21,819 bases of DNA from Deltaproteobacteria bacterium. Lineage in GTDB: Bacteria > Myxococcota > Myxococcia > SLRQ01. The stretch covers positions 1-21,819 of the forward strand of contig SKWY01000194.1 of the NCBI GenBank assembly GCA_007128675.1, in the 5' to 3' direction. Below the pieces are notes generated by a model. That model did not search any database. It was not told the origin of the DNA and saw only the letters and a list, made by a program, of their open reading frames with translations. The number at the start of each line of letters is the position of its first letter. Positions within the stretch are counted from its first letter, which is position 1. Of this stretch, positions 1 to 8,077 are shown piece after piece. The translations under genes and the position numbers were made by a program.

Positions 1-320
1 AAGACCTGAAGTGTCCCAGTGACATTGGCGTTGTGAGTCCTTTTCGGATCGTCAAGAGATCTGAACACGCTGGGAATCGCCGCCTGGTGTAGGACGAAGT
101 CGACTCCTCTTACCGCCGCATCCATATCCCTTGCCGAGGAGACATCGCCTTCGAGAATCTCCACATCCGAAAGATCCGAGATGTTTTCCCGTTTGCCCGT
201 GGAAAAGTCGTCAATGCCTCGAATGCGAACACCAGGGTCGTTCGCGCGCATATGCGTGAGGGCTCTAGCCAGGTTCGATCCTATGAAGCCCGCGATACCT
301 GTTACGAGATACGTTGCCAT
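1..320 (-). CDS. NAD-dependent sugar-nucleotide epimerase/dehydratase (partial, 3' end beyond window)
   Basis: This is the N-terminal 106 residues of an extended short-chain dehydrogenase/reductase acting on nucleotide sugars. The start ATG is at 318-320 and the frame stays open to base 1. The Rossmann NAD-binding motif GIAGFIG lies at about residues 8-14, an acidic residue pair (DDF) follows the second beta-strand, and GDVSSARD and HQAAIPS-type motifs follow. The run from HQAAIPS to NVTGTL is typical of the UDP-GlcNAc/UDP-Glc C4-epimerase branch (WbpP/GalE-like), so it probably makes a UDP-hexose or UDP-hexosaminuronate precursor in the cytoplasm. It is the last visible gene of the minus-strand polysaccharide operon, 6 bp after the preceding glycosyltransferase stop. 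A GGAGG lies 13 nt upstream of the ATG (334-338), a rather long spacing. The catalytic YxxxK is outside the window, so 4-epimerase versus 4,6-dehydratase cannot be decided. Confidence 0.88.
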   Translation of the reverse strand, partial: MATYLVTGIAGFIGSNLARALTHMRANDPGVRIRGIDDFSTGKRENISDLSDVEILEGDVSSARDMDAAVRGVDFVLHQAAIPSVFRSLDDPKRTHNANVTGTLQV

Positions 321-326
321 TTCCAA

Positions 327-1529
327 TCACCAACCTCCAAGGCGCCGTGCCGTCTTCTCGGCCGAGTCTGGTACGTCCGAGGGCCAGTGGGGGCCTTTCA
401 ACTTCTCGTTGTTGGCCGCGCACTCGAGCACCCTTTCGTAATGCTCGAGAACCCGGTGCTTGTCAAAAAGGTTCAGCGCCATGCGTCTGGACTCATCTCC
501 CATGCGTCTTCTCTCGGTAATCCTACTTTTCGCCATGCCTTCAATTGCGTCCGCGATGCTTCTCGGTGAGCCTGCCTCGCACAACAAGCCGTTGATTCCA
601 TCGAGGACTAGATTTTGAGCATCGCTTACATTCGAGGCAATGATGGGTCTTGCACAAGCCATTGCCTCGCAGAGCGCGTTGGCTAGACCCTCATGGTAGG
701 AGAAGAGGCCGACGGCGTCCGCTATTAGATACTCCTTCTCGATCGAGGTGGAGGCATCGTGGAAGCGCAGCGAGGACTCGAGACCGTTGGCCCTGACGAA
801 ACTAGTGGCTGACTCGTAAGCGGCAAGGTCTTGTCGCATGGAGCCATACCAGTCCACCACTACACGGCGACGAACATCGTTGTCGAGAAGGAGAAGGGCC
901 TTGGCAAGACCAATCATATTCTTGTTCTCGTCATAGCCGGCGGCAACCACTAGACGAAAGACCCCTTCGTTCGTGTCGGCCTCAAGGGTATCGCTCTCAT
1001 CACCAAGCTCTGAAGGCGTCGGAGAGAAGCGCTCGAGATCCACGAAGTTGTAGATGGTGGCGATCTTGTCTTTCAAGAAGGGGCAAGATCTTTCGAGCAA
1101 GAGGCGGGTTGTGTGCGAGTTGGTCACGACGGAGTCGGCGAGGCGGTGTCCCTGTCGCAGCCAGCTCTCGAGCCCCCGCACTATTCTGGGGCTCGCGCTT
1201 CTCTCTCCAATGACGAGCCCCCATCTCCTCCTTGGCAAGGATGCAAGCTCGGCATAGAGGCTCGGGCCTGTAAGAAAAGCCAGAACGACGTCATGCTTAC
1301 CTTTGCGTAGGGCCCTTCGAACATCTAGCAGGCGCGTGACTCGAGAGTTGCTCTCTAGAGTTTCGCAGTCTATCTCGGCCGCTTGGAGCAGAGGTAAAAA
1401 GTGCTCCTGCCGATGATAGACCAGGAAGCGAATGTCGTGTCCACGCTCTTTCAGGCCCGCTGCCAGGTTGGCTAGTTGCCGCTGAGCTCCTCCGGGTCCC
1501 AGGCTGTCTATCAGGCACAGAACCTTCAT
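327..1529 (-). CDS. GT4-family glycosyltransferase
   Basis: This 400-residue cytoplasmic or membrane-associated retaining glycosyltransferase has the GT-B fold. The N-terminus (MKVLCLIDSLGPGGAQRQL) has the GPGGAQ loop common in GT4 enzymes. The C-terminal half holds the nucleotide-sugar binding segment HEGLANALCEAMACARP at about residues 280-295, with the E-x7-E pair. The usual GLPN reads GLAN here. It is followed by a conserved SD..NLV..G.NGLL stretch. Donor and acceptor cannot be read from sequence. It probably adds one sugar to the lipid-linked repeat unit. Its ATG overlaps the stop of the upstream glycosyltransferase in an ATGA (1526-1529). No good Shine-Dalgarno is visible, so translation is probably coupled. 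The epimerase starts 6 bp downstream. Length is normal for the family. Confidence 0.92.
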   Translation of the reverse strand: MKVLCLIDSLGPGGAQRQLANLAAGLKERGHDIRFLVYHRQEHFLPLLQAAEIDCETLESNSRVTRLLDVRRALRKGKHDVVLAFLTGPSLYAELASLPRRRWGLVIGERSASPRIVRGLESWLRQGHRLADSVVTNSHTTRLLLERSCPFLKDKIATIYNFVDLERFSPTPSELGDESDTLEADTNEGVFRLVVAAGYDENKNMIGLAKALLLLDNDVRRRVVVDWYGSMRQDLAAYESATSFVRANGLESSLRFHDASTSIEKEYLIADAVGLFSYHEGLANALCEAMACARPIIASNVSDAQNLVLDGINGLLCEAGSPRSIADAIEGMAKSRITERRRMGDESRRMALNLFDKHRVLEHYERVLECAANNEKLKGPHWPSDVPDSAEKTARRLGGW

Positions 1530-2632
1530 GGGATATCGGCAATAGCGGCCATGAGCTTCTCCACCGCCGGCTCCACGGAGTAGTGCTCGGCAACGTAGTT
1601 ATGACCACGGCTTGCCAGAGCACTTCGCAGCTCGTGATCGTCGATCAGCCTTTTCATTGCTCCGGCGAGGGCGTCGACGTCTCTTGGAGGAACCATGAGG
1701 GCTTGCTCTTTATCATTCACCACATCCGGAACGTTTCCCACCGCTGATACGATTACCGCAAGTCCCGCCGCCATGGCCTCGATCATTACGTTTGGAAGAC
1801 CTTCGGTCCAAGACGGGAGAACCAGCACGTCTGATTCCCTCAACCGGCACTTTAGAGCCTCGTCACGAACCCAACCTCGAAAGTGGACTCTGTCCGCCAA
1901 CCCACAGCTTTCGACCAGTGTTCTGGCCTCCGCCTCTCCGCGCCCCTTTCCACAGAGGTCGAGAAGAAACTCCCTTTGCGGGGCAAGAAGAGAGCAGGCC
2001 TCCAGAAGCTCGAAGATGCCTTTCTCTCGCTCCATGGCGCCCAAGAAGAGAAATCGTACCGGCCCTTCACGGGGCATCTCGCGCCGGGCTTTGCCGATAC
2101 GGAGCAGCTCTTTCGTCGCAGTCCAGTTCTGGATGATTGGAGCATTCTCTTCGTCGAACCCGAGGGATTCGACGGCCAGGCGTTGCCAAGCCGGTCCCTG
2201 ACAGAGGATCTTCTCGCATCCGGCCAGCGCGAGCTTCACCCAGCCTCTAGTGAACCTCGAGCGGCGAGAGCGATCGAGGAGCCTGCCTCCGCGGGGGAAA
2301 GCGAGTGAGCGAGAGCCCCGTAGCCGCGCGTACCAGCCCATCGTTCCCTTCTCCAGCACGCTGGCCCCAAAGGACGTGAATAGGAGGACGGCATCGGGAC
2401 GGTTTTGCTCGAAGAGAAGCACGAAAGAGGCCAACCGTCTTGTCGCGCCGGCGAGGCGCACCACGAAACCCGACGGCACATCGCCGAGCTGGGTGCTATC
2501 GAGAAGCTCCAGCTCGACGCGTTTTGGAAAAGACGACTCGAGGAGGGCTCGGCAGGATGTTACGATGCCACCGAAGACCTGGCGGTGCGGTGGCGGGAAT
2601 GCTCCCACGAAGAGGACACGGGGCCGGCTCAT
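1526..2632 (-). CDS. GT4-family glycosyltransferase
   Basis: This is a second retaining GT-B glycosyltransferase, 368 residues from the chosen ATG. The N-terminal domain begins MSRPRVLFVGAFPPP with an FGGI loop. The C-terminal donor-binding domain has the textbook EGLPNVMIEAMAAGLAV motif (E-x7-E) at about residues 265-285, then VGNVPDVV and a C-terminal helix. It probably adds one sugar to a lipid-linked glycan in the cytoplasm; specificity is not readable. The frame is open further upstream to a GTG at 2662 next to the previous gene's stop. The ATG at 2632 is preferred because GAAGG lies 7 nt upstream and homologues begin close to the RPRVLFVG strand. The next gene overlaps it by 4 bp (ATGA), which supports one operon. 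Confidence 0.9.
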   Translation of the reverse strand: MSRPRVLFVGAFPPPHRQVFGGIVTSCRALLESSFPKRVELELLDSTQLGDVPSGFVVRLAGATRRLASFVLLFEQNRPDAVLLFTSFGASVLEKGTMGWYARLRGSRSLAFPRGGRLLDRSRRSRFTRGWVKLALAGCEKILCQGPAWQRLAVESLGFDEENAPIIQNWTATKELLRIGKARREMPREGPVRFLFLGAMEREKGIFELLEACSLLAPQREFLLDLCGKGRGEAEARTLVESCGLADRVHFRGWVRDEALKCRLRESDVLVLPSWTEGLPNVMIEAMAAGLAVIVSAVGNVPDVVNDKEQALMVPPRDVDALAGAMKRLIDDHELRSALASRGHNYVAEHYSVEPAVEKLMAAIADIP

Positions 2633-2663
2633 GCCGTGACCTTCACAGGCGACCGGCTCCACA

Positions 2664-4112
2664 TCAGACTGCCGCCCTGGGTCTGGGTTCGCAGGCCGGC
2701 TTCACTCGTGCCAGCATGTCCGCAACGTGTCGGCTGCCCTTCAGAAACAGATCCTCGACCTGACTGTCTAGGGTCTGGTCTTTTGGAAAGACCATGAACA
2801 GCACTCCCGCAGCCCTTCCATGGCTGTCTTTGAGGGGAACTTGTACTGTCTCTTGGCCGCCTCCGAGTCTAGGAGGATCTTCCTGCGCATCGGTTATCGA
2901 GGTGTCGAGGCTGCACGTCGTGGCTCCGGCGGCCCTTGCAAGCTCCGTTGCAAGAATCTCTACTTCGTGAACGTCCTTTACCGAGGAGACCCGTAGAGAG
3001 AGGTAAGAGACCAGATGCCTTAGTTGCCTGTTGGAGCGTCTGACCCTTCGCAGAGAACGTGGACGTTTGAGCTCGAGGTATCCCAGCCTGCGCATCAGTA
3101 CCGCGACCACGACCACGGCGACCCCGAGCACCAACCCCGCCTCTCTGTCGTGCTGAAGGCTGATGGCGATTCCCAACGCGGCAAGGAGCGCGCCAAACCC
3201 ATAGAGGAACAAGACCGTCGACTTGTGAGAGAGCCCCTGCTGCATCAGGCGATGGTGAATATGGTCCGTGTCCGCGGAGAACACGACCTTTCCAAGCCAC
3301 ATACGCCTCGCCATCGCGAGCAACGTATCCATGATGGGCAGCCCAAGAGCCAAAATGGGCGTCAGCATGGCGACCGTGGCCGGTCCCTTCAAGGAAGTTT
3401 GCACCGTCACCAATGCCAGAACGAAGCCCAGGAACATGCTGCCCGTGTCACCCATGAAAATCCGGGCCGGATGGGTGTTGTAGACAAGAAAGCCGAGGAG
3501 CCCGCCGATGAGTGCGCAGGAGATCAGCACCATCACGGTAAGGCCATTGATGAAACCGAGGACGAGAACGGGCACGATGGCGCAGAGGGCGACACCGGCC
3601 GCCAGACCGTCCAATCCATCGATCAGATTCACGGCGTTGGTTACGCCGACGATCCAGAGCACGGTGACGGGGTAGGCGAAGACGCCTAGCTCGAGGGCCT
3701 CGAAGAAGGGCAGCGAGACCCGTTCGATCTTGAACCCAAGCTCCACCGCCACTATGGCGACGGCTATCTGAACGACGAGCTTGATCGTGGCGCTGCTGCC
3801 GAAGAGATCATCGTAGAGGCCGAGCGCCGCGATCGCCAGGCCTCCGCCGAGTAGACCATAAGCAAGGAGGGGCTGTGCGAGGAGCTGTTGCCCGACGCTT
3901 GTTTCGTAAATGAGCAGTCCCAAGATGGGGACGTAGAATGCCGCTACCAGCGCGATGCCGCCGAGCCGGGGAGTGTCACGTTTATGCAGCTTGCGGTGCT
4001 CGCTCCCTGCTTGATCCACGATGCCCTTCTCGAGCGTCCACCGGCGCACCAGCGGCGTCAAGGCGAGGCTCGTAAGAAAAGCGAGCAGGAGCGTTACGGC
4101 GTAGGTCTGCAT
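2664..4112 (-). CDS. WecA/MraY-like polyprenyl-phosphate sugar-1-phosphate transferase with GAF-like C-terminal extension
   Basis: This 482-residue integral membrane enzyme belongs to the Glycos_transf_4 (PNPT) superfamily. It should transfer a HexNAc-1-phosphate from UDP-sugar to undecaprenyl phosphate, the initiating step of glycan assembly. About ten hydrophobic segments fill residues 1-345. Visible family motifs are the acidic pair in GLYDDLFG (residues 98-105), NAVNLIDGLDG (159-169), FMGDTGS (219-225) and the HIHH loop DHIHHR (283-288), all intact. After the membrane part, residues about 345-365 are very basic, and 375-470 form a soluble domain whose pattern (LATELARAAGATTCSLD, VPLKDSHGRAAGVLFMVF, final helix) resembles a GAF domain. 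That tail makes it longer than typical WecA (about 360 residues). It starts 3 bp after the upstream glycosyltransferase stop without a clear Shine-Dalgarno, so translation is probably coupled. Confidence 0.93.
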   Translation of the reverse strand: MQTYAVTLLLAFLTSLALTPLVRRWTLEKGIVDQAGSEHRKLHKRDTPRLGGIALVAAFYVPILGLLIYETSVGQQLLAQPLLAYGLLGGGLAIAALGLYDDLFGSSATIKLVVQIAVAIVAVELGFKIERVSLPFFEALELGVFAYPVTVLWIVGVTNAVNLIDGLDGLAAGVALCAIVPVLVLGFINGLTVMVLISCALIGGLLGFLVYNTHPARIFMGDTGSMFLGFVLALVTVQTSLKGPATVAMLTPILALGLPIMDTLLAMARRMWLGKVVFSADTDHIHHRLMQQGLSHKSTVLFLYGFGALLAALGIAISLQHDREAGLVLGVAVVVVAVLMRRLGYLELKRPRSLRRVRRSNRQLRHLVSYLSLRVSSVKDVHEVEILATELARAAGATTCSLDTSITDAQEDPPRLGGGQETVQVPLKDSHGRAAGVLFMVFPKDQTLDSQVEDLFLKGSRHVADMLARVKPACEPRPRAAV

Positions 4113-4115
4113 GGG

Positions 4116-5369
4116 TCAGGCGGCTTGATTGGGGCTCGTGGAGCATGTGTTGTCAATCATGTTCGAGATGTCTCGAAGGTAATCGAGGGCCAAGGTCCGC
4201 CTATTGAAGTGCTCCATCACATAGCGGCTGCCCCTTGCTCCCAAACGGCGTCTCTTGTCGGGGCTTTCGCGCAGCTTCAGAACGGACCGTGCGAGGGCGT
4301 CGGCATCGCCGGGCTCGAAGAAGACTCCAGCCTGTGCCGACTCGATAAGGCGTCTAGCCTCGCCGTCGACCCCGAGCAAGACGGGAGTGCCGCAGCCCAT
4401 CGCCTCGAAGAGCTTGGAGGGCAGAACCGTCTCGAATACCGGGTCTGCTCGAAGCATGACGAGCGCGGCGTCGGCTCTTCGCAAAAGAGGCGGAATCCGG
4501 TGACGTGGCAGTCTCCCAAGAAACTCCACGTTGTCCAGGCCATCTCTTTGCGCCTTCGTCTCCAGGCTCTTTCGCTCGGCACCCTCTCCAACGATGAGGA
4601 AGAGTATGTCCTTGTGCTCTCTTAGCTTTCTCGCCGTCTCGAGCACCGTCCCAATGCCGTGGGCCATCCCCACCGTGCCGGCAAAGCACACGAGAAACTT
4701 GTCTTGCCAGCGTTCCTGACCTTCGTCCTTCGCGCCGTTTACATGGAAGAGATCGGTGTCCACGCCGTTGGGGGCGTAGATGATGTTTGAAGCCGTTACG
4801 CCTCTTTCCTTCAGAACGGGCTCGAAGGCGCGTGAGACAACTGTCACGCGTTTTGCCCGGCGGTAGAGAGCTCTCTCCAAGACATGGAGCCCGCGAATCG
4901 CCGGGTGACCTCCAGGCACCACTCCCACCGCCGAGATCGAGTCGGGCCAGAGATCGCGCACCTCCAGCACAAGAGGCCTTCTCCAGTAGAGGGCCAGAGC
5001 CGCCCCGGCTACACCAACGAGGAGCGGGGGGCTCGTCGCGATGACCACATCCGGGCGGGCGCACAAGAAAGGAGCCAGTAAGGTCACGCTCGCGGAGAAG
5101 GACGCGTAGGCAAGGGAGCGTAGAACGATGCCTTCGTTGGCCGCGGTGAAGACCGGAGACCTTTGGATGCGGACCCCATGGTCGAACTCCGTCTTGGGGA
5201 GGTGGGCCCGATAGCCCGGGTAGACGCGGCCCTCGGGATGATTCGGAAACCCGGTCAATACCGAGACCTGATGCCCCTCATCGCTCCATACTCGTGCCAG
5301 GCCGGCAACTCTATTCGCCGGGGCGTTCACCTCGGGTGGGTAGTACTGGCTGACGATCAGGATCTTCAT
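4116..5369 (-). CDS. WbuB/WcaI-like GT4-family glycosyltransferase
   Basis: This 417-residue GT-B enzyme starts MKILIVSQYYPPEVNAPANR, typical of the WbuB/WcaI branch (putative fucosaminyl/fucosyl transferases of O-antigen and capsule loci). The diagnostic LEVRDLWPDSI motif is at about residue 150. The donor-binding region has PSKLFEAMGCGTPVLLG with its acidic residue. A hydrophobic stretch after DVVIATSPPLLVG may sit at the membrane. The frame is open upstream through the lyase gene to about 6056, but that extension is antisense-like, Arg-rich sequence over another gene. The ATG at 5369, overlapping the lyase stop in an ATGA (5366-5369), gives the family-standard N-terminus. The product probably acts in repeat-unit assembly together with the transferase 3 bp downstream. 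Sugar specificity is inferred only at family level. Confidence 0.92.
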   Translation of the reverse strand: MKILIVSQYYPPEVNAPANRVAGLARVWSDEGHQVSVLTGFPNHPEGRVYPGYRAHLPKTEFDHGVRIQRSPVFTAANEGIVLRSLAYASFSASVTLLAPFLCARPDVVIATSPPLLVGVAGAALALYWRRPLVLEVRDLWPDSISAVGVVPGGHPAIRGLHVLERALYRRAKRVTVVSRAFEPVLKERGVTASNIIYAPNGVDTDLFHVNGAKDEGQERWQDKFLVCFAGTVGMAHGIGTVLETARKLREHKDILFLIVGEGAERKSLETKAQRDGLDNVEFLGRLPRHRIPPLLRRADAALVMLRADPVFETVLPSKLFEAMGCGTPVLLGVDGEARRLIESAQAGVFFEPGDADALARSVLKLRESPDKRRRLGARGSRYVMEHFNRRTLALDYLRDISNMIDNTCSTSPNQAA

Positions 5370-7051
5370 TCGATCGGTAGAAGGGACCAGCGCGCGTGTG
5401 GGCCCCTCGAGCAAAGGATCAACCTCGAGGAGTGCGATCTTTCGCCAAAACGGTGCGATACGAAACCCCGCGCCGGCGTCACCAGGATTCCGTCGGGCCT
5501 CAATAGCAGCTTCCTGTCGCCCTTGGCCATGATCCACTCGCCCTTTTCGTTTCGCTCCGTCCGAACCCCTGGCGCCAAGGTCAGAGCCACCGAGAAGCGT
5601 GCGGCCGCATCCACATGGTCCTCGACCTGCACAGCCCCGCGTAAGAAGCGTAGACGCCGGCGCATGCGCCGAGGGCGGCGGGGGCCGAAGGCCTCCGCCC
5701 ATCCTTCCATCTCCCAGCCGGAGGGGAAGGGGCGCCAGGTGACCGGGCCCACGCTTGGTCGCCAGCCGCACCGGAAACGGTGCCAGATCTCCGCCTGCTC
5801 GGCGTCCCTCGAGCTCGGCGTGGAGTGCTCCGCCGATACTCGGGTTAGCCGTCTCCATTCCGGCTGATGGTAGGCATGGACGCCGGGATCGACGATGAAG
5901 CGGTGTCCATCCAGGTCGAGTTCGATGGCGAATAGGTCGCAGTGTGCATGGGCGGGCTGATGCTTGCTTGCAAACTCTCCGTGTCGGACGAAGATGCACA
6001 GCCTGTCGGTCTCGAGCCGGCTCAAGCCGAAGGAGTCGAGAGCCTGGCGCTTCCACGGCCCCGAGCTTTCGATGTTGGCTGTCTTTGCCTCGATACCTAT
6101 CTTCGAGGCGAAGGCCCGCACCGATGGGGTGTCCACCACGGAAAGCGGCGCCGTATCTCCAAACGCCGCAAGGTTGCCGTCCGAATGGGTCATCACGTCG
6201 AGTGCCGTCACCGCCTTGGTCGCCGCATGGAACAACTCTTGGGCCGCTCTACCATCGGGCGTCTTTTCCGGCGAAGCGAGCGTCATCAGCAAGTCCATCA
6301 CGACGTGCAGATGGTAACCCGGTACCCGTTCCTCATGGCCTCCATCCGATAGAAGCTGGCGGCCAAGCTCTGAGGCGAGCCCCTTCCAGTAATGCTGGTG
6401 CACCTTTTTTGCCCCGGGACTTGCCAATGCCAAGGAGCCCGCCGCAAGGCCACAATGGTCACGAAAGAGGTGGTTGCCTTCGAGGTGACTTTCCTCGAGA
6501 GCCGAGAGGACTAGCGTAGAGGTCGCGATATGGGACGCGGCAATGGCGCGAGCTTCTCTGCTTCCGCTCGCCATGATGGAGGCGAGGTTTAGGATGCGTC
6601 CGGCCATCGGGTAGGGATCCCAAAAGGCGCTGGACCAAGGATGAGCTGCTTTTAGATACGCTATGAGCCAGCCCTCCAGTCTGCCTCGCAGAGTCTTGTC
6701 GGCGGCATGCCACGCTGCTCTGTACCAAGACAGCTCATGGAGACCGTAGACCCAAAGAGGATCCGCTCGTGGCGTTTTATACGAGGGTGGTCCCGGCAGG
6801 GGCTTCTTCTCGGCGAAGAGCGAAAGAATCCCCGAGACAGCCAACAGATCGTGTGTTCGATCATCCCATGGGATGACGGGAGCCTCTCTCGCCAGCGTCG
6901 AGAAGTGGGTCTCGGTCGAAGGAAACCGGCTCAGAGCCTGTCCGAGCACTCGTGGCGCAACAAGGCGGCGGAGACGGTAGCTCGGGCGGCCGAAAAGCTG
7001 GCCCAAAGAAAGATGCCCAAGGGTGCGGACCCATGTTCCGGGAGCTGCCAT
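5366..7051 (-). CDS. Heparinase II/III-family polysaccharide lyase-like protein
   Basis: This 561-residue protein combines an N-terminal alpha/alpha toroid (about residues 90-300, with Trp-rich helices such as WYRAAWH and WSSAFWDPYPMAGR) and a C-terminal beta-sandwich heparinase II/III domain (about 345-550). Residues that could match the catalytic Asn-Tyr-His set of PL12-type heparinase III are Asn193 (EGNHLFRDH), Tyr246 (PGYHLH) and His370 (AHAHCDLF). The Asn-Tyr spacing is close to that of heparinase III. DGHRFIVDPGVHAY follows as in the family. No clear signal peptide is visible, so its location is open. It heads the visible part of the polysaccharide operon. Lyases of this family are frequent in exopolysaccharide loci and may trim or release the polymer made by the downstream transferases. 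The ATG at 7051 has AAGG 8 nt upstream. Substrate is unknown. Confidence 0.88.
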   Translation of the reverse strand: MAAPGTWVRTLGHLSLGQLFGRPSYRLRRLVAPRVLGQALSRFPSTETHFSTLAREAPVIPWDDRTHDLLAVSGILSLFAEKKPLPGPPSYKTPRADPLWVYGLHELSWYRAAWHAADKTLRGRLEGWLIAYLKAAHPWSSAFWDPYPMAGRILNLASIMASGSREARAIAASHIATSTLVLSALEESHLEGNHLFRDHCGLAAGSLALASPGAKKVHQHYWKGLASELGRQLLSDGGHEERVPGYHLHVVMDLLMTLASPEKTPDGRAAQELFHAATKAVTALDVMTHSDGNLAAFGDTAPLSVVDTPSVRAFASKIGIEAKTANIESSGPWKRQALDSFGLSRLETDRLCIFVRHGEFASKHQPAHAHCDLFAIELDLDGHRFIVDPGVHAYHQPEWRRLTRVSAEHSTPSSRDAEQAEIWHRFRCGWRPSVGPVTWRPFPSGWEMEGWAEAFGPRRPRRMRRRLRFLRGAVQVEDHVDAAARFSVALTLAPGVRTERNEKGEWIMAKGDRKLLLRPDGILVTPARGFVSHRFGERSHSSRLILCSRGPHARWSLLPIE

Positions 7052-7281
7052 TGGCGAGCCTTATGCCAGAACCAGCTGGCTGGGCAAACCCGCCTTGCAT
7101 GCAAAGAAGTGTGGAAGGTGCGGGGCGGTTGCTCGAGATGCGCCACTACTCTGGATCAGGTGATAGAGTGCGCGACATGAAGAGCTATCCTTCGGAAGGT
7201 GAGACCGCCGCTTGTCGTCTGCTCTCTGGTGCCCACAATGGGCGCGTCGTTTGCTCGGAGACTGGCCGGGGCGAATCGAGA
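7052..7281. promoter_or_regulatory. Divergent intergenic region between polysaccharide operon and exported-protein gene
   Basis: These 230 bp separate divergent starts at 7051 (minus) and 7282 (plus) and must carry both promoters unless the plus gene starts further upstream. Two weak signals are visible. A perfect 10-bp palindrome, TTGCATGCAA, sits at 7095-7104. On the minus strand at 7130-7145, TGGCGCATCTCGAGCA keeps the GG-N10-GC spacing of a sigma-54 -24/-12 element, with only a partial match to the -12 consensus TTGCA. It would give a leader of about 70 nt for the lyase operon. No convincing sigma-70 -35/-10 pair was seen on either strand. Confidence 0.35.
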
Positions 7282-8025
7282 ATGAAATCCGCTGGCCGCC
7301 GCGGCCAACGACGTATCGGCCTCCTTGCCATTTCTGCTGCCTTGTCGTGCATGCTTTTTCCAGAGATGGCTCTTTCGCAAAGCAAGGTGACTGTTCCGGC
7401 GAATGTCGGCGTAGGGCCCGTTGGGGCCATGCCGTTTGGTCCCATCTTCCGGGACCAACCGGTACATCCGGGGCTGAAGATCTGGATCGGCGCCGTTCTC
7501 GATCAGAAGACGATCCGAGAGAATATCCATCGGGTGCCGGCAGCCTATCGCCAGCAGGCTCGGCAGATGGACGAGCTACGCATCGGGGCCCATATACTGA
7601 TTCCAGACTCGCTCATCCTGTCGCCGAAGCTTGGGGACACGGGCATTTTGGGCGTGACGTGGCGCCCGATTTCCCTAGGGATGCCGCTAGCCAGAACCGA
7701 TGGCTTTCGAGCGGGGCTCTCGGCAGGGGCCATTTTGACTTATGCCTTCATCTGGTCCGACACACTGTCGGAGCGCTACACCAACTTCTTGCGCCCCGGG
7801 ATCGATCTGAAGGCCGAGATGGAGATCAAGCTCCATCCGAAGTTTCTGGTGAGTCTAGGCTGGACATCGCAGCTGCATCTGCCGCAGGAGCTTGGACCAA
7901 ACCCCTTTGCGGTCGAAGAGACATTCTTGGAAGAGCTTCCCGGCAGTCTCTCTCGCGCCATCTGGCATATTGGGCAGCCCTTCTTGATGCTCCACTATCG
8001 TTTCCCTTTCGAAACGAGTATGTAA
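7282..8025 (+). CDS. Exported, probably outer-membrane protein of unknown function
   Basis: This is a 247-residue protein of no family I recognise. The N-terminus has a Sec signal peptide: basic MKSAGRRGQRR, a hydrophobic core LLAISAALSCMLFPEMA, and a cut probably after ALS or close to it (about residue 32). The mature part alternates polar and hydrophobic residues (FRAGLSAGAILTYAFIWS, KFLVSLGWTSQLHL), as in beta-strands. It ends with an aromatic strand (PFLMLHYRFPF) like an outer-membrane barrel. In-frame starts exist at 7177 and earlier. The ATG at 7282 is preferred because it puts the signal peptide at the N-terminus, but its Shine-Dalgarno is weak, so the start is uncertain. It diverges from the polysaccharide operon and could take part in surface assembly or export, though nothing in the sequence proves this. 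Confidence 0.72.
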   Translation: MKSAGRRGQRRIGLLAISAALSCMLFPEMALSQSKVTVPANVGVGPVGAMPFGPIFRDQPVHPGLKIWIGAVLDQKTIRENIHRVPAAYRQQARQMDELRIGAHILIPDSLILSPKLGDTGILGVTWRPISLGMPLARTDGFRAGLSAGAILTYAFIWSDTLSERYTNFLRPGIDLKAEMEIKLHPKFLVSLGWTSQLHLPQELGPNPFAVEETFLEELPGSLSRAIWHIGQPFLMLHYRFPFETSM

Positions 8026-8034
8026 GCGAAAGGG
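8004..8034 (+). terminator. Inverted repeat at the end of the exported-protein gene, candidate transcription stop
   Basis: CCCTTTCG (8004-8011) and CGAAAGGG (8027-8034) form a perfect 8-bp stem around a 15-nt loop that contains the stop codon (8023-8025). There is no downstream T-tract, so intrinsic termination would be weak. It lies between two converging genes, the other ending at 8078. This may be coincidental. Confidence 0.28.
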
Positions 8035-8077
8035 CGGCCGCTAGCTCCATGTGTCCTTGCTGCTCGAGGGGCTGCTG

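Noticed and set aside
5370..6056. In-frame upstream extension of the WbuB-like glycosyltransferase (to 646 residues)
   Set aside because: It lies over the lyase gene in another frame, is Arg/Pro-rich and low in family character, and the ATG at 5369 gives the standard GT4 N-terminus and an ATGA overlap.
8034..8041. GCGGCCGC palindrome as an operator
   Set aside because: It is a short GC palindrome expected by chance in GC-rich DNA, located between two gene ends.
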